The position numbers and the translations under genes were made by a program. Positions 29,904 through 39,089 of a stretch of 64,000 nucleotides of DNA are shown here, piece after piece (within the stretch, counting starts at the first letter, position 1; each line of letters starts with the position of its first letter). Location: contig NZ_CP009268.1 in NCBI RefSeq assembly GCF_000807255.1, positions 3,812,384-3,876,383 of the forward strand, given 5' to 3'. The notes under the pieces were generated by a model, which ran no database searches, had not been told where the DNA came from, and saw only the letters and a program-made list of their open reading frames with translations. The stretch comes from Clostridium pasteurianum DSM 525 = ATCC 6013. GTDB lineage: Bacteria; Bacillota; Clostridia; Clostridiales; Clostridiaceae.

Positions 29904-30965
29904 TTATATTAATATCCTATTTAATATTTCATCTTCATCAATAATTCTTTTCGCTATATCAATATTCTTTTTGACATGAAGATAGGTATATCTGTTTGGT
30001 TTTATAGAAGGTGCAATTTCCACTGCTTTTTTGAAATCTTCTTTTTTCATTTTTAAAGTGGCTGCATAATCAAAGAAACCCGTCCCCTGTAGTATTTTTG
30101 TGATTCTTTTATATCTATGATCCTGCACCTTTGCCATAATATAACTAGCTATTCCAACCTGTACTCCATGAAGCTGAGGAACAGATACAAAAGTATCCAA
30201 TGCATGTGATATCAAATGTTCTGCCCCACTAGCGGGAGAACTATCCCCTGCTATCTCCATAGATATTCCATTCATAGTTAAAGAATCCACTAATTCTTTT
30301 AAGAACAAATCATCTTTTATGGTTTCAAATTCAGTTCTTACAAAACTATTTACAGCTTTTTTTGATATCATTAGTGCGAAATCATCTACTACAGTTTTTT
30401 TATTATCTTCTTCAAATTTCCAATCATATAAAGCAGTTATGTTGGAAACCAAATCTCCAACACCTGAATATATAAACTTCTCTGGTGCGCCCTTTATAAC
30501 ATCAATATCTACTATTATTCCATAGGGAGTTTTCGCAGGTACTGAATTTCTCTTACCATTTAATATTAAAGAAGCACCAGAGCTTGCAAATCCATCATTA
30601 GACGTAGAAGTAGGTATACTTACAAAAGGAAGTTTCCTCAAAAAAGCCATATATTTTACTGCATCTATAGCTTTTCCTCCACCAATACCTATTAATAATT
30701 CTACATCCCGTGGAATTTCAAAAGCTTGTATAGCAATTTCTTCAAAATTGATATTTCTAACTTCACCTATACTAGATATATCTATTCCTACACTCAAGAT
30801 TGATTTTTCTATTTTCTTTCCAAATAATTCATAAATACCTTCTCCAAAATATAAGGACACTCTTTTAAACATACATTTTTTTATTATACTTCCTATGTAA
30901 TCTATATTTCCTTTTCCAACTTCCAATATAGATGGAATAGCTATTCTATGTGTATTGCCTTTCAT
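29904..30965 (-). CDS. egsA: Glycerol-1-phosphate dehydrogenase (EgsA/AraM family)
   Basis: 353 residues of the iron-containing-alcohol-dehydrogenase superfamily. The family reduces dihydroxyacetone phosphate to sn-glycerol-1-phosphate with NAD(P)H, the stereoisomer used for archaeal lipids and for a few bacterial products. Markers are GIGGGKAIDAVKY (about 92-104), PTSTSNDGFASSGAS, the metal-site ASGAEHLISHALD and the C-terminal His region. The ATG overlaps the stop of the upstream phosphatase gene (ATGA), so the two are translationally coupled. No PcrB-type prenyltransferase is in the window. Confidence 0.88.
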   Translation of the reverse strand: MKGNTHRIAIPSILEVGKGNIDYIGSIIKKCMFKRVSLYFGEGIYELFGKKIEKSILSVGIDISSIGEVRNINFEEIAIQAFEIPRDVELLIGIGGGKAIDAVKYMAFLRKLPFVSIPTSTSNDGFASSGASLILNGKRNSVPAKTPYGIIVDIDVIKGAPEKFIYSGVGDLVSNITALYDWKFEEDNKKTVVDDFALMISKKAVNSFVRTEFETIKDDLFLKELVDSLTMNGISMEIAGDSSPASGAEHLISHALDTFVSVPQLHGVQVGIASYIMAKVQDHRYKRITKILQGTGFFDYAATLKMKKEDFKKAVEIAPSIKPNRYTYLHVKKNIDIAKRIIDEDEILNRILI

Positions 30966-31621
30966 CTACTCCACTCCTTTATATAGCTTTCTACTTTAGG
31001 CCAGATTTCACCAAAATTTTTAAATTCAATACACTCTTTATTTTCTTTTTTCAACAAATTCACTAAAACATCTTTAGCAAAAACTACATCTGCTGTAAGA
31101 GCTGCTTTTAAATCCGGCTCTGTATCTCCTGCATAAAAAATCTTATCATATTTTTTCTTTAGCTTCTTTACTACTTTTAACTTATCAATACCATATATCT
31201 CTGAATAAAATTCGCTGTTTTCATCCAATACAAAATGTATTCCTCTATCCTTATAAATAGCTTCGTTGGAATATATATCTACGCCCTCAATATTTTGTTT
31301 CTCAAATATTTTATTTATATAATAACTAGTTCCTGCACTGACAACTACAAAATCTCCACCATATGCCTTTATCTTATTTATAAATTCCTTTGCATAAGGA
31401 TCTAAGGAGATTCTCATTATATCTTCATTTATTTCTTCTTCATTTCTTCTTATATTTTTAAAAACATATCCTAAATAGTCTACATCCTTTATTTTTTTAT
31501 TTCTCCAATCCTTATACATCTGTGTACATTCATCTTTTAAATATTTATCCATTATTATCTTATAAAAATCCTTTTCCGTTAAAGTACCATCAAAATCTGA
31601 TATAAATGCAAAATTTAACAT
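30962..31621 (-). CDS. HAD phosphatase, MtnX/phosphoserine-phosphatase-like
   Basis: 219 residues. HAD motif I is DFDGTL (about 9-14) with nucleophile and acid Asp. Motif II is SAGTS (about 96-100), and the motif IV region is YAGDTEPDLKAAL (about 163-175), where the usual GDxxxD is present. The helical cap follows motif I, as in MtnX and ThrH. GGAGATG precedes the ATG. Overlap with egsA suggests the substrate may be the product of that dehydrogenase or a derivative, but the true substrate is unknown. Confidence 0.85.
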   Translation of the reverse strand: MLNFAFISDFDGTLTEKDFYKIIMDKYLKDECTQMYKDWRNKKIKDVDYLGYVFKNIRRNEEEINEDIMRISLDPYAKEFINKIKAYGGDFVVVSAGTSYYINKIFEKQNIEGVDIYSNEAIYKDRGIHFVLDENSEFYSEIYGIDKLKVVKKLKKKYDKIFYAGDTEPDLKAALTADVVFAKDVLVNLLKKENKECIEFKNFGEIWPKVESYIKEWSR

Positions 31622-31806
31622 TGAATCATCTCCTTAATTTATTTTGTCTATTGATATAAATTTTTATTTACTCCCTGTATAAGTTTTACTATAATCTGTG
31701 TATTATACTAATAAAATTTATACTTATTTAATCATAATTTTAAATAATGGTGTATGCATATATTATAATATATAACATTTTTATAACATATATATTTTTA
31801 AAAAAT

Positions 31807-31837
31807 ATGCAAAAGCATATATATTATACTTTTGCAT
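31807..31837 (-). terminator. Terminator of the spoVD-like gene
   Basis: ATGCAAAAG pairs with CTTTTGCAT, followed on the minus strand by a T-rich run. The rest of the 31622-31924 interval is AT-rich, and I see nothing else in it. Confidence 0.7.
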
Positions 31838-31924
31838 CTAAATATGTACCTAAATTAAATTTTTATTATTTTACTTAAAATTCGCTTTGATAATTAACAA
31901 TATAATCAAAAATTATTTTTTCTT

Positions 31925-33712
31925 TTATTTTGAATTCATGTAATCAAATATTTCTTGAAACAACTCCTTTGCTACAGGTGCGGCAGTTTGTCCAGCATAA
32001 TAATTATTCGAATCTGGCTCATCTATGGATATGAGCATAGTAATCTTAGGGTCATTAGCCGGTGACATTCCAGCAAAAGAAGACATATACTTTCCTGGTG
32101 CATATCCCCCCTTGGTACTTGACTTTTGTGCGGTTCCCGTCTTTCCGGCTATATCAAGGCCAGGAACTTCTGCGGCTTTTCCAACTCCATCAGTGACAAC
32201 CTTTCTCAAATATGTCCTTAAGGTACTTGACATATTAGGATCAAGTATTTCTTTTTTGTTAAAATTATTATAAGTAGTGTCTAACACCTGCTTATTTGTA
32301 TTACTATCCACATGAACAAATTCTTTCATAACATGAGGTGTAATCCAAGTACCACCATTTGCTACAGCATTAAAAGCAGCAAGATATTGCATAGCCGTTA
32401 CTGAAATCCCCTGTCCAAAAGATATAGTTGCCAAATCAAATTTATTTGTTTTATCAATACTTCTCACTATACCTTTACTCTCTCCAGGTAAATCTACACC
32501 AGTTCTCTGCCCAAATCCAAATAAATTTATATATTTAAACAATTTATCCTTACCTAGTAAATCTACACCCAGTTTTACAAATCCAACATTACTGGAATTT
32601 TTAATTATATCCTGGAAAGTTTGATCAGGAAATCCAGTTAAATTCCATTCATTAATAGGATAACCATCTACCATTACATATCCTGGATCAGGAAATCTAG
32701 TTTCATCATTTACAACATTTTCCGATATAGCAGCATAAGAAGTTATTACTTTAAATATGGATCCTGGCTCAAAAGTATTCTGTACTGCATTGTTCTTCCA
32801 AGATGCAGCTATTTCTTCTCCAGTTTTATTTTTAGCTCCATTAGGATCATTAGGATTATAATCCGGCTTGTTTACCATAGCCAATATCTCACCATTTTTA
32901 GGATTCATCACCGTAATTGTAACTGATTTTGCCTTATTTGCAGTTAAAGCTTTTTCTGCTGCTTGCTCTGCGTATAATTGTATTGTTTGATCAATAGTTA
33001 AAACTAAATCCTTTCCATCAACAGGAGCAATATATTGGGAATCCTCATAGGGTAACTGATTACCTACATTATCTGTTTCCAATATTTTTTGGCCTGGTAT
33101 TCCTGATAACTCCTTATTATAGCTCAGTTCTACTCCAGAAACACCACTATCCTCTGAATTTGTATATCCTAAAGTACTAGCCAAAAAGTTATTATTTTTA
33201 TATACTCTTTTTGAGTCACTAGACACTATGAAACCAGATATTTTTAATTCTTTTATTTTATCTGCTTGAGCTTTGTCTATTTTTCTTGCAAGAGTAGCAA
33301 ATTTTACCGGCATACCATTAGGAGACTTTAAATATAATATATCCGATATTTCTTTAGATGACTTACTTAATATTATAGATAACTTATTAGCCAATTGATC
33401 CATAGTAATAGATTTACTCTTTAAGGATTGCCTTAATGTATTCATATCTATATCAATTCTATATGCTTCTACACTTACGGCAAGTTCGTTATTATTCCTA
33501 TCAAGTATACGTCCTCTTTTGGCAGGAATACTTATTTGGCTTGTCCATTGCTGTAAAGCTTTAGTTTTATAAACTTTGGAATTAGAAACCATAAGATAAA
33601 ATAATCTTCCTATTACCAATACAAATACTAATCCAAATATCATAAAAACACCTAAAAGTCTTTTATTTGTAAACATCTTTGTACTGTTTTTTTTGTATTT
33701 CAGTATACTCAC
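31925..33712 (-). CDS. spoVD: Class B penicillin-binding protein, SpoVD/FtsI-like transpeptidase
   Basis: 595 residues. An N-terminal anchor helix (about 17-40) is followed by the dimerisation domain containing RGRILDRNNNELA. The transpeptidase domain has SIFK (in FEPGSIFKV), SSN (in IIKNSSNVGF) and KTGTAQ (about 522-527). It cross-links peptidoglycan. Unlike B. subtilis SpoVD there is no C-terminal PASTA domain. The GTG start has a ribosome site (GGAAGG) unusually close, so translation may be weak or the start slightly different. Assignment between cortex-specific SpoVD and divisome FtsI is uncertain because it stands alone. Confidence 0.8.
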   Translation of the reverse strand: MSILKYKKNSTKMFTNKRLLGVFMIFGLVFVLVIGRLFYLMVSNSKVYKTKALQQWTSQISIPAKRGRILDRNNNELAVSVEAYRIDIDMNTLRQSLKSKSITMDQLANKLSIILSKSSKEISDILYLKSPNGMPVKFATLARKIDKAQADKIKELKISGFIVSSDSKRVYKNNNFLASTLGYTNSEDSGVSGVELSYNKELSGIPGQKILETDNVGNQLPYEDSQYIAPVDGKDLVLTIDQTIQLYAEQAAEKALTANKAKSVTITVMNPKNGEILAMVNKPDYNPNDPNGAKNKTGEEIAASWKNNAVQNTFEPGSIFKVITSYAAISENVVNDETRFPDPGYVMVDGYPINEWNLTGFPDQTFQDIIKNSSNVGFVKLGVDLLGKDKLFKYINLFGFGQRTGVDLPGESKGIVRSIDKTNKFDLATISFGQGISVTAMQYLAAFNAVANGGTWITPHVMKEFVHVDSNTNKQVLDTTYNNFNKKEILDPNMSSTLRTYLRKVVTDGVGKAAEVPGLDIAGKTGTAQKSSTKGGYAPGKYMSSFAGMSPANDPKITMLISIDEPDSNNYYAGQTAAPVAKELFQEIFDYMNSK

Positions 33713-33900
33713 TACCTTCCAATGACTGTTAAACTTTCTATTTTAATAATAAGTTACTTTATAACACCTAACTTTATTATTAAAATCATACTATATTAGT
33801 AAATAATGATATCATATATAGGTTAAATTTTAAAGTATTGCTGCAATTCTATTTTTTACAAATTTATTAATATATGTTCTTTTTTGTTAATATTTTAAAT

Positions 33901-33932
33901 AAGCCAATAGATTATCTTGTATCTATCGGCTT
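33901..33932 (-). terminator. Terminator of tkt
   Basis: AAGCCAATAGAT pairs with ATCTATCGGCTT (one mismatch-type position), with A/T tails on both sides, just past the tkt stop. Confidence 0.8.
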
Positions 33933-33944
33933 ATTTTTTATCAA

Positions 33945-35933
33945 CTAGTTATTTTTAATTAAATCTAAGGCTTTTTGTACAATATTATCTACAGTTATAC
34001 CAAATTCCCTATATAATATTTCACCTGGAGCAGATGCTCCAAAATGATTTACCGATATTATATCTCCATCCAATCCCACATATTTATGCCAACCAAAAGC
34101 TACTGCTGCTTCTACAGCAATTCTATTTTTGATTTTTGCAGGAAGAATGCTATTCTTATAATCATAACTTTGTTCATCAAATATTTCTAAACAAGGCATA
34201 CTTACCACTCTAGTTGCCACACCTTTTTTTTCTAATATAATAGACGCTTTGTAGATATATTCAACTTCCGAACCCGTAGCCATAAGAATAACTTCTGGCA
34301 CCTCTCTTGAGCTTTCCTTTAATATATATGCCCCTTTTAGTGCATTCTTCGAACTTTCATTATATAGAGGAAGATTTTGTCTGGAAAGTATTAAAGCTGT
34401 TGGACCATCCTCTCGAGTAATAGCAGAATACCATGCTGCTGCTGTTTCTGTAGAATCTGCCGGTCTAAACACATGGAAATTTGGTATACTTCTTAAAGCC
34501 GCTAGCTGTTCTATAGGCTCATGTGTTGGCCCATCTTCCCCAACACCAATACTATCATGAGTTAAAACATATACCACTGGAAGCCTCATTAATGCCGAAA
34601 GTCTCATAGCAGCTTTCATATAATCACTAAATACAAAAAATGTTGAAACAAAAACTTTAAGACTACCATGCACAGCTATACCATTTCCAATGGCTGCCAT
34701 AGCATGTTCTCTAACTCCAAAGTGTAGATTAGCACCGCTTTTATCTTCCTTAGAAAAATCTCCCCTATCCTTCATATATGTTTTAGTTGAAGGAGATAAA
34801 TCTGCTGATCCCCCCACAAGATTTGGTACAAATTTAATAAGTCTATTTATAACCTCACCAGACGAAACTCTTGTAGCCAGTTTACCTTGAAATTGCCAAA
34901 AATCTTTATCATTTAAAATATCTTTGGTTATTTTACCTGAATGCCAAACTTGCCATTCATCAGCAAGCTGTGGATATTCTCTTTTATAATTCTGAAATAA
35001 ATTATTCCATTTGCTTTCTTTTTCTTCAGCGCTCTTTTGTAATATTTCCATATATTCTCTTACTTCTTCTGAAATATAAAACTTTCCTTTTCCTTGCCAT
35101 TTAAAGAACTCTTTTGTTTTTTCAATATTTTCTTCACCTAATGGTTCTCCATGAGCTCCTGCAGTTCCCTGTTTTGGAGATCCATATCCAATTTGAGTCT
35201 TTACAACTATAATACTAGGTTTATTTTCTTCAGCTTTTGCTTTTCTAATAGCATCTTGAATAGAATCAATATCATTTCCATCTTTAACCTCTATAACCTG
35301 CCAGTCATAAGCTTCATACCTTTTAGCTACATTTTCTCTAAAAGCAATATCAGTACTTCCTTCTATAGATATGTTATTGGAATCATATAATATTATAAGC
35401 TTACCTAATCCAAGAGTTCCAGCTAAAGAAGCTGCTTCTGCAGATATTCCCTCCATCATACATCCATCACCAGCTAGAGCAAAAGTATAATGATCTACTA
35501 TTTTATATTTATGTCTGTTAAATTTACTTCCTAGATATTGCTCAGCTATTGCCATTCCCACAGCATTGGCTATTCCTTGTCCAAGTGGTCCTGTAGTAAC
35601 CTCAACACCTGCTGTATGACCATACTCAGGATGTCCTGGAGTCTTACTTCCCCATTGCCTAAAGTTCATTAATTCATCTATGCTAAGCTCATATCCAAAT
35701 AAATGAAGCAATGAATATAACAGCATAGAACCATGTCCTGCCGATAATATAAATCTATCTCTATCTACCCAATTTGGATTTTTAGGATTATGTTTCATTT
35801 CTTTACTCCAAAGAGTATACGCCATAGGCGCCGCTCCTAAAGGTAATCCTGGATGACCCGAATTGGCTTTCTGTATACCTTCAGCTGACAATATTCTTAT
35901 AGTATTTATCACTTGTTGATCTGTATCTAACAT
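33945..35933 (-). CDS. tkt: Transketolase
   Basis: Thiamine-diphosphate enzyme of the non-oxidative pentose phosphate pathway, full length. About 662 residues from ATG at 35933, which has GGGGAGG upstream; an in-frame ATG 12 codons earlier (35969) lies in the RNA-like leader and has no ribosome site. Markers are [18 protein letters not shown] (substrate/ThDP His), the ThDP motif [26 protein letters not shown] with its late NN (YDSNNIS), [13 protein letters not shown] with the catalytic Glu and the [16 protein letters not shown] loop. The leader region abuts the HEARO-like RNA. Confidence 0.97.
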   Translation of the reverse strand: MLDTDQQVINTIRILSAEGIQKANSGHPGLPLGAAPMAYTLWSKEMKHNPKNPNWVDRDRFILSAGHGSMLLYSLLHLFGYELSIDELMNFRQWGSKTPGHPEYGHTAGVEVTTGPLGQGIANAVGMAIAEQYLGSKFNRHKYKIVDHYTFALAGDGCMMEGISAEAASLAGTLGLGKLIILYDSNNISIEGSTDIAFRENVAKRYEAYDWQVIEVKDGNDIDSIQDAIRKAKAEENKPSIIVVKTQIGYGSPKQGTAGAHGEPLGEENIEKTKEFFKWQGKGKFYISEEVREYMEILQKSAEEKESKWNNLFQNYKREYPQLADEWQVWHSGKITKDILNDKDFWQFQGKLATRVSSGEVINRLIKFVPNLVGGSADLSPSTKTYMKDRGDFSKEDKSGANLHFGVREHAMAAIGNGIAVHGSLKVFVSTFFVFSDYMKAAMRLSALMRLPVVYVLTHDSIGVGEDGPTHEPIEQLAALRSIPNFHVFRPADSTETAAAWYSAITREDGPTALILSRQNLPLYNESSKNALKGAYILKESSREVPEVILMATGSEVEYIYKASIILEKKGVATRVVSMPCLEIFDEQSYDYKNSILPAKIKNRIAVEAAVAFGWHKYVGLDGDIISVNHFGASAPGEILYREFGITVDNIVQKALDLIKNN

Positions 35934-35974
35934 TTTTTGCCTCCCCGTTATAAGTACATTTTCAAACATCGTGA

Positions 35975-36137
35975 ACTATTCCCCACTTACTTCATTTTAC
36001 TTCATTGAAGTGAGGGCTTCGTGGTCAATACTCCTAGTGGAGCAAGTTTACCCACGCTAACCCAGTTACACCGACGGTTATAATTTTTATCAGTTTCCGT
36101 TCTTGACAAGAACCCACCGCACTAGGCGATTATAAAA
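35975..36137 (+). ncRNA. Orphan HEARO-like structured RNA (candidate IscB omega RNA)
   Basis: A GC-richer 160-bp island in an AT-rich gap. Plus-strand helices are: CCC-CACTT (35981-35988) with AAGTG-A-GGG (36008-36015); CGTGG (36020-36024) with CCACG (36052-36056), enclosing CTCC/GGAG (36031-36042); TAACC (36058-36062) with GGTTA (36076-36080); and GTTCTT/AAGAAC (36099-36113). TTATAAT (36078-36084) can pair with ATTATAA (36129-36135). The hairpin-loop region CCTAGTG (36033-36039) matches CACTAGG (36120-36126) exactly, a seven-base pseudoknot. It directly follows GTGA (35971-35974), the integration context known for HEARO RNAs. No iscB-like ORF is nearby. Strand and family come from memory of the HEARO pattern. 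Confidence 0.6.
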
Positions 36138-37042
36138 AGAAATATTATTTAGTTTTTTAATTTATCGAAACAAAATAAATTATATAGTAAAATTATATTA
36201 TTTTCTACTCTATAACTTATTATATATCATCAAGGCAATAGATAATATAATCCTAATACAATCTTTTTTTTTAATTTTCTAATATTTCATCATTTTATAT
36301 GTAAACAATTTAGATTAATATCATTTTTTATTAATAATGTAGAAAAAATTCTTCATTTACTTTTACAACTTATATCATTTTAATATTAAATTGTATTGTT
36401 ATATATAATTTAATTTGTTTTTGTTATATCATATTATATTGATTTTCTCTTTCTAGGAATAAAAATAAAAATTAATCTATAAAAACTAGTTTTTTTGCTA
36501 ATATCTATAATAATGCAATTTATAACTACACATCCTGCATTATTACAATTAAATATGTATAATATTCATAAACATATATTTATGAATATATTAATATTTT
36601 ACTATATTTTTTTACACACTTATATATTTTCGCAAAAATACTTAATAACAATTGCTATAATATAAATTTTTTTGTTAGACGAAAGACAACAAATTAAAAC
36701 ATAAATCTTTAAGAAATTTGCAATTCCTCATATTTAATTAATCAAAACTCTTGATTTTGAAAATAAAATAAAATATAATGAACATAACAATACATTATAG
36801 ATTATATTATTTAGTTATGTTATTTTATAATATGTTTTGATTGTAATTATATTGTTTTGTGATTATAACCTGTACAGAAACATACGTTATATACTATTAT
36901 ATATATAACATTTTCATATATTTAATAATATTTTGATGAATTTTTTTACTATATAAGTTATGTATTTATAATAATTCATCTAAATTTTGAAGCCGTATAT
37001 ATCATATAAGTTAAATTAATCTTTTAAATAAAGGAGGATATC
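36138..37042. other. Long AT-rich gap upstream of the metal-chelate importer
   Basis: About 900 bp without a convincing gene. It contains one 11-bp hairpin (ATATTCATAAA 36562-36572 with TTTATGAATAT 36579-36589) and must hold the importer promoter. I searched for a Fur-type box near 36800-37040 and did not find one. Confidence 0.5.
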
Positions 37043-38140
37043 ATGAAAATTATAAATACATCTAAGTTAAAAAGTAGTTCAACAGCTTTGATTTCAAATT
37101 CTATTGCAAATGATGATATCAAAACAAAATCGCACAAAAATTATCTTTTTATAGCTTTAATATTATTACCCGTGTTTGCTTTTATTATTTCTTTTACTAT
37201 AGGAAGATATGCAATTTCAATTCCTACTCTTTTTGATATATTCTATTCAAAACTATTTGGATTAAAAATAAACTATCCTGACACTCTTTTAACAGTTTTA
37301 TTCAAAGTAAGAATTCCAAGAATTTTAGCTGCCATGATGGTTGGTGCTGCTCTTTCTGTATCTGGTGCAACTTATCAAGGTCTATTTAAAAATCCTATGG
37401 TTTCTCCTGACATTCTAGGTGCTTCAGCTGGAGCAGGATTTGGAGCAGCTATTGCAATTCTCTTATCCTTTAATATTATAGAAATACAAATATGTGCTTT
37501 CGTCTTTGGTTTAATTGCCGTATCATTAACTTACTTTATAAGCTCAATAATAAGCAAAGAAGATAATGGAGTTTTAAGCTTAGTTCTTACAGGTATGGTA
37601 ATATCATCTCTTTGTTCAGCCTTCATTTCTCTTATAAAATATGTAGGCGATCCATATAACAAGCTTCCTGAGATTACTTTTTGGCTTATGGGTGGACTTT
37701 CATCTACAACTACTAAAAATGTTTTATTCTTAATTATCCCCATGGTCTTTGGACTTATTCCAATAGTTCTTTTAAGATGGAATCTCAACGTTCTATCTCT
37801 TGGTGAAGAAGAAGCAAAATCTCTAGGTGTAAGTACCTCTAGAGTTAGAATTATAATGATACTATGTTCAACTCTTATGACTTCTGCTTCTGTTGCTATA
37901 GGGGGTTTAATTGGCTGGGTAGGACTTATAATACCACATTTAGCTAGAATGATAGTAGGTCCTAATTATAGAATTTTACTTCCAGCTTCTATATTTATCG
38001 GCAGTACATATTTATTATTAGTAGATGATGTTGCCAGAAGTTTATTTTCTATGGAAATTCCTCTAGGAATACTTACTTCATTAATAGGTGCGCCATTTTT
38101 CATATACTTATTATTAAGAGGAAGGAGAGGTTGGATATGA
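37043..38140 (+). CDS. FecCD-family ABC importer permease
   Basis: 365 residues, eight to ten membrane helices with a longer than usual hydrophilic N terminus (about 1-28). Family landmarks are RIPRILAAMMVGAALSVSGATYQGLFKNPM (about 93-122, key part GATYQGLFKNPM), LGASAGAGFGAAIA and GWVGLIIPHLARMIVGPN. Such permeases import ferric siderophores, heme, cobalamin or molybdate; the substrate cannot be read here. GGAGGAT precedes the ATG. The stop overlaps the start of the ATPase gene. Confidence 0.92.
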   Translation: MKIINTSKLKSSSTALISNSIANDDIKTKSHKNYLFIALILLPVFAFIISFTIGRYAISIPTLFDIFYSKLFGLKINYPDTLLTVLFKVRIPRILAAMMVGAALSVSGATYQGLFKNPMVSPDILGASAGAGFGAAIAILLSFNIIEIQICAFVFGLIAVSLTYFISSIISKEDNGVLSLVLTGMVISSLCSAFISLIKYVGDPYNKLPEITFWLMGGLSSTTTKNVLFLIIPMVFGLIPIVLLRWNLNVLSLGEEEAKSLGVSTSRVRIIMILCSTLMTSASVAIGGLIGWVGLIIPHLARMIVGPNYRILLPASIFIGSTYLLLVDDVARSLFSMEIPLGILTSLIGAPFFIYLLLRGRRGWI

Positions 38141-38952
38141 TATTAACTATAAAAGATGCTACTTGTGGTTATGGATCCAAGACCATAATAAGTGGATTAT
38201 CCTTAAATATTCATTCTGGTGAAATTCTATGTATACTAGGTCCAAATGGAGTAGGAAAAACTACATTTTTTAAAACAATATTAGGTTTTCTAAAAATTAA
38301 AGCTGGTGAAATTTCTATTGATGGTGACAATATTCATAATTGGTCAAGAAAAAAATTGGCTAAAGTTATTGCCTATGTACCTCAAGCCCATACACCACCA
38401 TTCCCATTTTTAGTTAAGGATGTAGTAACTATGGGTAGAACAGTTCATCTAGGGAGTTTTGCTTCACCATCAAAAAATGATATAGCTATTGCAGAAAGAT
38501 CTATGGAAATGCTTCAAATATCTTATTTAAAAGATAGAATATATACAGAAATAAGTGGCGGCGAGAGACAAATGGTCCTTATCGCCAGAGCATTAACTCA
38601 AGAGCCTGATTTTTTAATAATGGATGAACCAACTTCTAATTTGGACTTTGGTAATCAAATAAGAGTTTTGGAACAAATAAATAGACTTTCTCAAACCGGA
38701 CTAGGAATTATTATGACTTCCCACTTTCCAGATCATGCTTTTCTATGTTCTAGTAAAGTAGCTTTGTTTGAGAAGAACAATAAATTTACCATAGGATATG
38801 CCGATGATGTAGTAACAGAAGAAAATCTTAAATCTGCATATGGTATTAATGTTAAAATTACTACCACAACCGATGATGATGGAAGTATTATCAAATCTTG
38901 TGTACCTTTATTATCACAAAATTTCCAAACAAAGGATAGGCCAAATTATTAA
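38137..38952 (+). CDS. FecE/BtuD-type ABC importer ATPase
   Basis: 271 residues from ATG at 38137, which has GGAGAGG six bases upstream; a TTG two codons earlier is less well placed. Walker A is GPNGVGKTTFF (about 36-46), the signature ISGGERQM is near 139 and Walker B is FLIMDEPTSNLD. The ATG overlaps the permease stop (ATGA), giving coupling. A 16-bp intercistronic hairpin lies between this gene and the binding-protein gene. Confidence 0.93.
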   Translation: MILTIKDATCGYGSKTIISGLSLNIHSGEILCILGPNGVGKTTFFKTILGFLKIKAGEISIDGDNIHNWSRKKLAKVIAYVPQAHTPPFPFLVKDVVTMGRTVHLGSFASPSKNDIAIAERSMEMLQISYLKDRIYTEISGGERQMVLIARALTQEPDFLIMDEPTSNLDFGNQIRVLEQINRLSQTGLGIIMTSHFPDHAFLCSSKVALFEKNNKFTIGYADDVVTEENLKSAYGINVKITTTTDDDGSIIKSCVPLLSQNFQTKDRPNY

Positions 38953-38954
38953 TA

Positions 38955-39003
38955 CTTTATAACTGTTAATATAACTATACACGGTACATTAGCAGTTATA
39001 AAG
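38955..39003 (+). promoter_or_regulatory. Intercistronic stem-loop between importer ATPase and binding-protein genes
   Basis: CTTTATAACTGTTAAT (38955-38970) pairs with ATTAGCAGTTATAAAG (38988-39003), 16 bp with one GU pair. There is no T tract after it, so it is more likely an mRNA processing or stability element that adjusts binding-protein level than a terminator. Confidence 0.5.
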
Positions 39004-39089
39004 TTATGTCCACAATTTTATAAATTACATAGTAATAATTAATATTTTAATATTAATTAATATATAAAAATTTAAAAGGAAGTGTTCTT

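Noticed and set aside
35971-36137. The 36-kb structured island as the right end of an IS605/TnpB element read on the minus strand
   Set aside because: The minus strand also folds and ends in GTTCAC, but the GTGA-scaffold order, the pseudoknot and the overall helix order fit a plus-strand HEARO better. It is kept as the main alternative to test.
36790-37042. Fur box upstream of the FecCD-type importer
   Set aside because: No 7-1-7 palindrome resembling GATAATnATTATC was found; AT-rich partial matches are expected by chance.
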